Source: BMS3ABIN04 sp965554225
GTDB lineage: Bacteria; Bacteroidota; Ignavibacteria; Ignavibacteriales; Melioribacteraceae
Length of the DNA: 5,265 nt
Direction: 5' to 3'
NCBI GenBank assembly: GCA_965554225.1
Contig: CBEVZC010000188.1
Span: 1 to 5,265 of the forward strand
In this document: positions 1-5,265 of the stretch, piece by piece
How positions within the stretch are numbered: position 1 is the first letter of the stretch
Layout of the letters: each line of letters opens with the position of its first letter
Notes under the pieces: model-generated
What the model saw: the letters and a program-made list of their open reading frames with translations, nothing else
Told to the model about the DNA's origin: nothing
Database searches by the model: none
Translations under genes and position numbers: made by a program

Positions 1-646
1 TTTGATAAAGTTCAATATTTTTACTTTTCTTTAACATATGCCATGCGCTTATTCCAATAACAAAAAAGGCTGCTGTGCTCATTCCTGCAAAAAATACATG
101 TGGAAATTGTGCCAAAACATGTCCGTTTGTAATAATAGCAAGGAAATCGGTCATTTCTGCTCTTCCGTTATTCAGCGCATAACCAACCGGCTGCTGCATA
201 AATGAATTAGCAACTAATATCCAAAATGCCGACAAGTTAGAGCCTATAGCAACAAGCCAAGCTGTTGTAAGATGGACTTTTTTAGAAAGTTTATCCCACC
301 CGAAAATCCATAAACCGAGGAAAGTTGACTCCATAAAGAAGGCAAGGAGAGCTTCGATTGCTAATGGTGCACCGAAAATATCTCCCATAAATCTGGAATA
401 TTCAGACCAATTCATACCAAACTGGAATTCTTGTACAATACCGGTAGCAACACCAATAGCAAAGTTAATTAAAAAGAGTTTGCCCCAGAATTTTGTCATT
501 TTTTTGTAGTCTTCATTACCCGTTTTAACATATATAGTTTCTAGAATAGCTATAAAAATTGTTAAACCGAGAGTAACAGGTACAAAGAAAAAATGATAGA
601 CTGTAACAATGGCAAACTGCCACCTTGCAATAGCAACTGCATCCAT
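1..646 (-). CDS. cydA: Cytochrome bd quinol oxidase subunit I, N-terminal part (cut by left window edge)
   Basis: Subunit I of the membrane-bound cytochrome bd oxidase, which oxidises quinol and reduces oxygen to water. The first 215 residues are present; the family is usually about 450-520, so the Q-loop and the C-terminal heme ligand region lie off the left edge. Visible hallmarks are the YHFFFVPVTLG segment at residues 17-27, with H18 matching the E. coli heme b595 ligand H19. E98 and E106 in the EALLAFFMESTF stretch match E99 and E107 of the E. coli proton path. The NSFMQQPVG signature is at 147-155, and H183 in GHVLAQFPH matches the b558 ligand H186. Several hydrophobic membrane helices alternate with short loops. 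The ATG is preceded by AAAGGAG at 653-659, 6 nt away. The gene starts 32 nt after the Rrf2 regulator gene with no terminator between, so the two are probably cotranscribed. cydB is expected further left but is not seen. Confidence 0.96.
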   Translation of the reverse strand, partial: MDAVAIARWQFAIVTVYHFFFVPVTLGLTIFIAILETIYVKTGNEDYKKMTKFWGKLFLINFAIGVATGIVQEFQFGMNWSEYSRFMGDIFGAPLAIEALLAFFMESTFLGLWIFGWDKLSKKVHLTTAWLVAIGSNLSAFWILVANSFMQQPVGYALNNGRAEMTDFLAIITNGHVLAQFPHVFFAGMSTAAFFVIGISAWHMLKKSKNIELYQ

Positions 647-678
647 ATTTTACTCCTTTGTTTTTTTGAATTTTAACA

Positions 679-1107
679 TTATTTATATTTTAAGTCAGAA
701 TCAGTAAAAACAAATTCCGAAATTTTTTTCCTTTTTAATTGATTTATAATTTTATTTTCTTCGTCCATAAAAAATTTATGAATATTACACGGTGCGGAAA
801 GAGGACAAAAATTATCTTCTGTAATACATTCACTTATGGTTTTATCGAAACCGACAGCAGATAATATTTGAAACAAAGACAATTCTTTTGGATTTTTGTT
901 TAAATAAACTCCGCCATTTGTCCCTTGCTCAGTTCCAACGATGGAAGCTTTTTTAAGTTTGTAAACCAATTTGGTTGTATATGGTTTTGTAAGCAATAGT
1001 TTTGCAGCAAGTGTATTTATCGAGATAATATCCTTGTGATAATATCCCCCAAGATAGGCAGAAATTCTAATTGCAAAATCAAATTCTCTCTTGAATAAAA
1101 ATAACAC
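679..1107 (-). CDS. Rrf2-family transcriptional regulator, probable Fe-S sensor
   Basis: A 142-residue DNA-binding regulator of the Rrf2 family (IscR, NsrR, RsrR and relatives), the usual length for the family. The N-terminal winged helix-turn-helix spans about residues 5-72, with the recognition region around SINTLAAKLLLTKPYTTKLV and the typical wing GTNGGVYL at 62-69. Three cysteines, C94, C101 and C107 (spacing X6 and X5), sit where IscR and NsrR bind an Fe-S cluster, so I infer sensing of NO, oxygen or redox state. The start is GTG at 1105-1107 with AGGA at 1114-1117, 6 nt upstream; no in-frame ATG lies close by. The gene leads into cydA after 32 nt, pointing to control of bd oxidase, and a strong inverted repeat directly upstream suggests autoregulation. 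Sequence alone cannot tell whether it is NsrR-like or another subgroup, so no symbol is given. Confidence 0.93.
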   Translation of the reverse strand: MLFLFKREFDFAIRISAYLGGYYHKDIISINTLAAKLLLTKPYTTKLVYKLKKASIVGTEQGTNGGVYLNKNPKELSLFQILSAVGFDKTISECITEDNFCPLSAPCNIHKFFMDEENKIINQLKRKKISEFVFTDSDLKYK

Positions 1108-1124
1108 TTTATGTCCTAAATAAT

Positions 1125-1149
1125 ATACTATACAAAATTAGTATAGTAT
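1125..1149. promoter_or_regulatory. Perfect 9-7-9 inverted repeat, likely operator of the Rrf2 regulator
   Basis: The plus strand carries ATACTATAC at 1125-1133 and its exact reverse complement GTATAGTAT at 1141-1149, separated by 7 nt. The 25-bp span with twofold symmetry suits a dimeric Rrf2 protein; IscR and NsrR sites are also symmetric and roughly 23-25 bp long. Its gene-side edge is 17 nt upstream of the GTG start, and the spacer holds the putative -7 promoter box, so binding should block transcription. A hairpin terminator is less likely because the arms are almost all A/T and no T-run follows. Which protein binds here is inferred from position. Confidence 0.72.
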
Positions 1150-1164
1150 TGAATAAAATGCAAC
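1133..1164 (-). promoter_or_regulatory. Putative Bacteroidota-type promoter for the Rrf2-cydA operon
   Basis: On the minus strand GTTG (1161-1164) is followed after 20 nt by TAATTTTG (1133-1140). This matches the Bacteroidota sigma consensus of a -33 TTG element and a -7 TAnnTTTG element about 19-21 nt apart. Transcription would begin near 1126-1128, leaving a leader of about 20 nt that just accommodates the AGGA site at 1114-1117. The -7 box exactly overlaps the spacer of the inverted repeat. The match is by eye and the start site is unmapped. Confidence 0.5.
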
Positions 1165-1559
1165 CTCATATACAATTTATTTTAATAAGTATGAATATTA
1201 CATGGCAAAAGTGCGTACCGTGATAATTATAGTCTAAAAATTATTCAATACGGTTATAAAATCTTTTATTGAGAAAATGTAAATCCCATAAATAAAAATT
1301 TAATCAAACAAGTTAGGCTGTGGGAAGTTTAACTACATTCTGGATTTTAAACGTAGTTCTACAGTTGTAAAAATTGTATTTATACTATTTCACCGGGAAA
1401 ACTAAAAAATAGTTTGAGGGATAAAAAACAACTTAATTAGAAAATAAATTAAACTTTGCTCCAAATTGACTCAATTAAATAAGAGAGAATAATAGTTTAA
1501 TTCAAATTATTCCAGTTTAACAACATCTTAAAATTGTTTTTGAATTTAAGAAAATTTTA
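1165..1559. other. Intergenic stretch with no supported gene
   Basis: About 395 nt of AT-rich DNA between the promoter of the Rrf2-cydA operon and the end of the small gene after SQR. Open frames in it are at most about 22 codons and lack ribosome binding sites. Two weak symmetric elements are visible. One is an imperfect inverted repeat at 1217-1254, with ACCGT/ACGGT outer arms and ATAATT/AATTAT inner arms. The other is a short 6-bp hairpin (AAACTA/TAGTTT, loop of about 5) near 1400-1417. Neither is followed by a T-run in the minus direction, so I do not call a terminator. The end of the SQR transcript must lie here or read through. Confidence 0.6.
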
Positions 1560-1709
1560 CTAGTGTTTCCTTACCATTCTAAGCATTTTAAAATTCAGTA
1601 TCAAAAACCTAATAAATTGAATAATTATGTTTCCTCTTTTAAACTTTCTTAACTTTGTGGGAACCGGAGGATAATAACTCTGTTCGTATGGTTTTCTTAA
1701 TTGTGTCAT
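1560..1709 (-). CDS. Small very basic protein of unknown function, downstream of SQR
   Basis: A 49-codon open frame from ATG (1707-1709) to TAG (1560-1562), not recognised. It begins 18 nt after the SQR stop and has a near-ideal AAGGAG at 1718-1723, 8 nt before the ATG; this site lies wholly in the gap, so it appears dedicated to this frame. The product begins MTQLRKPYEQ, continues with an aromatic/proline stretch SYYPPVPTK at 11-19, then a basic patch (K19, R21, K22, K24, R25). A hydrophobic segment follows at about 28-46, interrupted by R34, K41 and R44, and the end is RKH. It has 12 K/R against one acidic residue (E9). The profile suggests an amphipathic or membrane-surface helix with basic flanks, possibly a small subunit or membrane tether for the SQR product. 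That role is inference from position. It could also be a chance frame, but the strong RBS and operon spacing argue otherwise. Confidence 0.66.
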   Translation of the reverse strand: MTQLRKPYEQSYYPPVPTKLRKFKRGNIIIQFIRFLILNFKMLRMVRKH

Positions 1710-1727
1710 TTATAAAACTCCTTACAG

Positions 1728-3185
1728 TTATTCAGGTATAATTTTCCAAAAAGGATTAGCTTTCCCTTTGTAAAGAAATGCAAAGTGAAGTAAGTGCTTA
1801 ATCCAGTGTCCTGCCAAACCAATCTCTCCGCTTGTATAAGTAATATCTCTACCAGTTTCAGGGAATTTTTCGAAATCCGGAACAATTGGGTACATTGTCA
1901 TAGAAACAGCAGTTCCATTAAATTTGTGGAATCCGGCGGAGGCAATACAAGCAGCTCCCATTTTTGCCATTGAAGCTGTTCTTGTCGGTTTATCGGAAAT
2001 TCCGTTCATCATATCAATAATACTATAAACAACCTCTCGAGCCATAACTCCGGAAGGCATACCTGTACGAGGAGGAGTTGGTGATATAGGTATACCATTC
2101 GGATTGATTTGTGGTTTTGAAATTGCATGAGGGGGCGCGAAAGCAATTCCGACGGCAAAAATATTTTTATATGTCGGATTTTGATACGTTGATGGCCAAT
2201 CCGAGGCTTTCCATTCTTCATATGGCTTTTTAGTATAGTCGGCATCTACTTTCATAAATCCATTCGGGGCAAAAAGGGTAGAAGTAATATCTTCGCCTAA
2301 TTTATTAAAACTGGAAATACCTACACCCGAGAAAGGAGGTAATAGCATTGCAAAGTCTTTGCTAACCGTCTTTGATTCACCCTTAAGATTTTCATAATAT
2401 ATTTCATTTTCTGCAACATTCTTTACATGGACACCGGTGCGCCATTCTATTCCGCGTTCAGTAAAAAGGGATTCCGTAAATATACGGCTATGAGTAATAA
2501 AACCGCCCTTCTTAATATGGGAACCGCCTATACCAAAATCTCCAATTTCGTTTTCATTTGTCAAATTAATTATTTTTGCTTTATCTCTTACACCTTTTTT
2601 ACGCAACAAGTATTCAACATTGAACAAATATTCAAATGCAGCTCCTTGGCAAGTGCACATACCATGCCCTGTACCTATAACAAAAGTTTGCTTCTCGCCT
2701 CTCTTAATTCTTTCGATTGATTCATTCAGTTGTCTAAATGCATCAGTGGCATGAGAAGGAGTACAAACGGAAGTGCTATGCTTTCCAGGACCTAATCCTT
2801 CTGTAGCTTCAAATTTTAATTTTGGTCCTGTAGCATTCATTAAAAAATCATATTGAACTTTTTCAATTTTACCAACTTTCCCATCTTCAGTGTATTCAAT
2901 TTTTACATAGGGTAAATTAGATTCGTTATCGCCTTCAGGATGAATACTAATTGCTTTAGCTTGAATATAAGTAGCTCCCATTTTTTTGTAAACGGGTTTT
3001 AAAGGAAATATAACTTGACTAGTTTTCATTGAGCCGACGCCGACCCAAATATTTGAAGGTATCCAATTCCAGTTACTATTTGGAGAAATTACGATTAACT
3101 CGTGTTTACCTTTGAGTTTTTTGCTTGCGTGTAAAGCCGCAGTATGTCCTGCTATTCCTGCACCGAGGATGACTAAACGCCCCAT
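1728..3185 (-). CDS. sqr: Sulfide:quinone oxidoreductase-type FAD flavoprotein
   Basis: Probable SQR, which oxidises sulfide to polysulfide/sulfur and passes electrons through FAD to quinone at the membrane surface. The 485 residues are longer than classic type I enzymes (about 430). The Rossmann FAD motif GAGIAG is at 8-13, and a second glycine motif VIGTGHG is at 169-175. The late FAD/quinone segment NIFAVGIAFAPP at 341-352 resembles the family's NIFAxGIAxAIPP, followed by PPRTGMPSG at 371-379. The redox cysteines are retained: C141 (VCTPSHA), C179 (CQGAAFEY) and C413 (AACIASAG), lining up by motif with the three cysteines of Acidithiobacillus and Aquifex SQR. An extra C177 makes a CTC motif. 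The C-terminus (about 457-480) is rich in aromatic and hydrophobic residues, as in the membrane-anchoring end of SQR. The ATG has AGGAG at 3192-3196, 6 nt upstream. The SQR type is uncertain; a related FAD-dependent oxidoreductase acting on another sulfur compound is the main alternative. Confidence 0.85.
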   Translation of the reverse strand: MGRLVILGAGIAGHTAALHASKKLKGKHELIVISPNSNWNWIPSNIWVGVGSMKTSQVIFPLKPVYKKMGATYIQAKAISIHPEGDNESNLPYVKIEYTEDGKVGKIEKVQYDFLMNATGPKLKFEATEGLGPGKHSTSVCTPSHATDAFRQLNESIERIKRGEKQTFVIGTGHGMCTCQGAAFEYLFNVEYLLRKKGVRDKAKIINLTNENEIGDFGIGGSHIKKGGFITHSRIFTESLFTERGIEWRTGVHVKNVAENEIYYENLKGESKTVSKDFAMLLPPFSGVGISSFNKLGEDITSTLFAPNGFMKVDADYTKKPYEEWKASDWPSTYQNPTYKNIFAVGIAFAPPHAISKPQINPNGIPISPTPPRTGMPSGVMAREVVYSIIDMMNGISDKPTRTASMAKMGAACIASAGFHKFNGTAVSMTMYPIVPDFEKFPETGRDITYTSGEIGLAGHWIKHLLHFAFLYKGKANPFWKIIPE

Positions 3186-3420
3186 AATTTACTCCTATAT
3201 TTTTAGTAGAGTTTATTTATATCATAAATTATAAAAAAAATATCAAATATCTTATTGAAAATAATTAATATTTTCTAATTGAGTAAGAATATTAGATTTA
3301 CAAAAATTATTGTAATTAAAAATTTAGAATGGATATTTTATTTAAGAGAAATTGTTTGAATATCAATTCTCTCAACTAATTAGGTTTTTAGCAGGGGAAA
3401 ATAAATAGTTATTATTATTG

Positions 3421-3448
3421 AAATTAAAAAAACAAAACGATTTAATTT
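3421..3448 (-). terminator. Weak AT-only hairpin after the DUF3179 gene
   Basis: Eight-bp complementary arms AAATTAAA (3421-3428) and TTTAATTT (3441-3448) flank a 12-nt loop just downstream of the DUF3179 stop codon. On the minus strand the loop contains T-rich sequence, but the stem has no G:C pairs and no clean T-tract follows it. It may help end the DUF3179 transcript, but in such AT-rich DNA it could easily be chance. The rest of the 268-nt gap (3186-3453) holds no gene. It must carry the SQR promoter if SQR is transcribed separately, but I could not find convincing boxes. Confidence 0.22.
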
Positions 3449-3453
3449 ATTAT

Positions 3454-4587
3454 CTACTGCACCTTAAAAATTTGAGTGTGCGGCACAAAAGCAAACCATG
3501 CAAAGGCAAAATAATCACCATGCAGAATTGATTCAAGTTGAGAGCCCTTCAAATCACCGGCTATTGCTCTTCCGGTAATATCCCAAGTTGAATTTGTTTC
3601 TCTATCTTCAAATTGACCTTTTCTATAATCAAAAGTCAGATATCTATTATTAACAAATGGTTTAAATACGCCCGTTGAACCAGATTCTTTTGAATTGCTT
3701 ATTTTCAATTCATCTAAGGCAGATACAGCACCAGGAGAATGAAACACTACAATTGGTAAACTGTTTATGGAATCATTAATTACTCTTAATTTAGATGTGA
3801 TTTCATATGGATATGCTTTACCTATATTGCCGAGTCTTACACCAATAACTTTTTCATTAGCTGGGAGCCTATCATCCTCAGGTCCTTTATACATGAAGGG
3901 AGTCTGGTCAATGTCGTCATAACCTCGGTACGGATTATAACCGTATTTTCTTTTATACCCTGTTTCTCTTGAAAGAATTTTACCGTTGGGGTAAGCATCA
4001 GAAAATTGTTTAAAGGAAATAATTTGCGAATTTAATAATTTTAACGTATCTCCAACCATATCTCCAACAATTGCTTCACCGGTAAATTGCTGCCAAAAAG
4101 ATTCCGAATACATATCGTACATGACTAAGTCTGAATTCCTAAGCAAACCTGAAACCCCAAATCCAAGCTCAACACCTTTCACTCTTCTATCATATACTAG
4201 AGAGCTATAACAAAGCGGACAGAAAGTAACCAATATAGGAATATTATTTAGTTTATCATTAACTATTTCATGCCATATCAAAATCTGTAATGGATATGCT
4301 CTTGCTTTTTTCCCTGAGACAAAAGAAATAACAGGTTCTTTCCATTCAAGCCAGTCAGAAGCTGCCTTAATCGAGATAAATTTGGGATTTAAAATTGCCG
4401 GTATGCCATCTTTGGGCGGACCCCCAGCCATTAACTCATTAAAATCAATTTTAGATTTACTAAAATTTGTCGACCAGTCCGGATAGGCCCTTAATATATG
4501 CTTTAGACTTTGTTGTGCCGAATTAGTCTTTGTTATAACTATTAGTATTAAAACTAAAGGTATTAAGAATAATTTATTTCTAACCAT
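3454..4587 (-). CDS. Exported DUF3179 domain protein (second, complete copy)
   Basis: A 377-residue protein of the DUF3179 family, whose biochemical role is not established. Residues 1-24 form a signal peptide: MVRNK, then LFLIPLVLILIVI, ending TNSA before QQ, so the mature protein should lie outside the cytoplasm. Family motifs in order are GGPPKDGIP (55-63), ARAYPLQILIWHEIVND (95-111), VTFCPLCYSS with C123 and C126 (120-129), GFGVSGLL (142-149), MYD with SESFWQQ (156-167), TWDITGRAIAG (334-344) and the aromatic end YFAFAWFAFVP (359-369). The CPLC pair could be a redox or metal site; this is inference. The chosen ATG has GAGGA 8 nt upstream. The frame is open up to a TTG at 4606-4608, giving 384 residues, but that start abuts the previous stop, lacks an RBS and spoils the signal peptide. 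It follows its paralogue by 21 nt, so the two probably share a transcript. Confidence 0.9.
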   Translation of the reverse strand: MVRNKLFLIPLVLILIVITKTNSAQQSLKHILRAYPDWSTNFSKSKIDFNELMAGGPPKDGIPAILNPKFISIKAASDWLEWKEPVISFVSGKKARAYPLQILIWHEIVNDKLNNIPILVTFCPLCYSSLVYDRRVKGVELGFGVSGLLRNSDLVMYDMYSESFWQQFTGEAIVGDMVGDTLKLLNSQIISFKQFSDAYPNGKILSRETGYKRKYGYNPYRGYDDIDQTPFMYKGPEDDRLPANEKVIGVRLGNIGKAYPYEITSKLRVINDSINSLPIVVFHSPGAVSALDELKISNSKESGSTGVFKPFVNNRYLTFDYRKGQFEDRETNSTWDITGRAIAGDLKGSQLESILHGDYFAFAWFAFVPHTQIFKVQ

Positions 4588-4595
4588 TGCATTTG

Positions 4596-4600
4596 TCCTC
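4596..4600 (-). promoter_or_regulatory. Ribosome binding site that sets the DUF3179 start
   Basis: GAGGA on the minus strand lies 8 nt before the ATG at 4585-4587. It overlaps the possible earlier starts (TTG at 4606-4608 and ATG at 4600-4602), neither of which has a purine-rich site at the right distance. It therefore favours the 377-residue product with a normal short, positively charged signal-peptide N-region. Confidence 0.65.
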
Positions 4601-4608
4601 ATCGTCAA

Positions 4609-5265
4609 TTAGATAGCCGTATTAGGGTAAAATGCTGCCCATGCAAACCAATAAGCTATATAAGATGTTGTAGCTTTCAATTCTTGCCCGGCATTTGGCC
4701 CTTCTACAGCCACACCGAAAATATCCCATTTATTACCTAAATTATCCTGCATTACAATTGGCAGCTGGTTTTCTAAAGCTGTGAATTCTAACTTTTGGTT
4801 ATTAAAAGTTCTTTCATAAGCAACAGTAAAATTCTTGCTGCTGCTTCCAACTACAACAATCGGTCTGCTAAACGAGTTATCATTAGACACAGTAAGCTCA
4901 CCAAATGATGAAATTCTAAAAGCTTTTGCAACTCCGGCAACTATTAACCCAAAGACTCTTTCTTTTTGAGGAAGTCTTGTATCCTTATTATCAATAGGAA
5001 ATAGAAGGGAATTATTGTTTGTTTTGTAATCACCGTAAGGATACACACCGTATGATCTTGCATAACCTGTACTGTTAGAAACTACAGCCGTACCCGGATA
5101 CATTTCTTTCCATGTTTTCCAGGTTGTTTCGACCAGCTTATCTGTTTTAATGAATTTACCTATAAGTTCACCGTTAACGCATTCCAATTTCATTTGAGAC
5201 CATCTGCTTCCTGTTTCTCTATCGTAAGGAATAAGATTAGTATTATAGAGCAGCCCGCTTACACC
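4609..5265 (-). CDS. DUF3179 domain protein (first copy), 5' part cut by right window edge
   Basis: The C-terminal 218 residues of a second DUF3179 protein. The frame stays open to the window edge, and the residues upstream of the first in-window methionine (ATG at 5191-5193) are clearly family sequence: GVSGLLYNTNLIPYD followed by SRWSQM. That methionine is therefore internal and the true start lies off the window. Matches to the neighbouring copy include GVSGLL at the edge, the TGYxRxYGxxPYxxY stretch (about residues 66-80 of this fragment), DxRLPxxERV-like (95-104), NKWDIFGVAVEGPNAG (178-193) and the aromatic YWFAWAAFYPNTAI end. The part expected to carry the CPLC motif and any signal peptide is outside the window. 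The stop lies 21 nt before the start of the second copy. Divergence is substantial, pointing to an old duplication. Function unknown. Confidence 0.9.
   Translation of the reverse strand, partial: GVSGLLYNTNLIPYDRETGSRWSQMKLECVNGELIGKFIKTDKLVETTWKTWKEMYPGTAVVSNSTGYARSYGVYPYGDYKTNNNSLLFPIDNKDTRLPQKERVFGLIVAGVAKAFRISSFGELTVSNDNSFSRPIVVVGSSSKNFTVAYERTFNNQKLEFTALENQLPIVMQDNLGNKWDIFGVAVEGPNAGQELKATTSYIAYWFAWAAFYPNTAI

Noticed and set aside
1158..1223. 22-codon plus-strand frame in the intergenic stretch
   Set aside because: No ribosome binding site, it overlaps the minus-strand promoter region, and its length is expected by chance.
2009..2245. 78-codon open frame on the minus strand inside SQR
   Set aside because: It is an out-of-frame shadow of the SQR gene with no family features.
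2427..2720. 97-codon open frame on the plus strand
   Set aside because: It lies entirely antisense within the SQR gene, whose motifs are well supported, and has no plausible ribosome binding site or recognisable product.
3228..3233. TATAAT as a -10 box for SQR
   Set aside because: No acceptable -35 lies 16-18 nt upstream, and such hexamers are frequent by chance in DNA this AT-rich.
4588..4608. TTG start extending the complete DUF3179 protein by 7 residues
   Set aside because: The TTG directly abuts the preceding stop with no ribosome binding site; the downstream ATG has GAGGA at 8 nt and gives a normal signal peptide.
5191..5193. ATG as the start of the first DUF3179 gene
   Set aside because: The frame continues to the window edge with clear DUF3179 sequence (GVSGLL, SRWSQ), so this methionine is internal.
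1..5265. CRISPR array, tRNA/rRNA gene, insertion sequence or phage element
   Set aside because: No regularly spaced repeats, no structured RNA gene pattern, and no transposase, integrase or terminal repeats are seen.

Overview
The window is a low-GC (roughly one third G+C by eye) stretch of bacterial chromosome in which every supported gene lies on the minus strand. It reads from the right edge (position 5265) leftwards. The likely host is a member of the Bacteroidota/Ignavibacteria/Chlorobi (FCB) group. I infer this from protein style, low GC and a promoter with the Bacteroidota-type TTG / TAnnTTTG boxes. Strong Shine-Dalgarno sequences precede nearly every gene, which fits the Ignavibacteria/Chlorobi side better than Bacteroidia, where such sites are usually poor. 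This placement is inference, not proof.

Right third (3454-5265): two tandem DUF3179 genes. The upstream one runs off the right edge without its start. The second is complete, with a signal peptide and the family's CPLC motif. They look like diverged paralogues in one operon.

Middle (1560-3185): a gene for a sulfide:quinone oxidoreductase (SQR)-type flavoprotein that keeps the three cysteines of the classic enzyme. It is followed 18 nt later by a small, very basic 49-residue open frame with its own good ribosome binding site. I do not recognise this small protein; it is the most novel-looking item in the window.

Left part (1-1164): an Rrf2-family regulator with three cysteines suited to an Fe-S cluster, followed 32 nt later by cydA, the first subunit of the cytochrome bd quinol oxidase, cut by the left edge. 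In front of the regulator a perfect 9-7-9 inverted repeat encloses a TAATTTTG box, a textbook layout for an autoregulated operator/promoter.

Taken together, SQR would feed electrons from sulfide into the quinone pool, and cytochrome bd, an oxidase known to resist sulfide and nitric oxide, would pass them to oxygen. The Rrf2 protein would sense redox, NO or Fe-S status and set the level of bd oxidase. The DUF3179 proteins are exported and of unknown function; their link to this module is only positional. About 395 nt between the Rrf2 promoter and the small gene contain no gene I can support.
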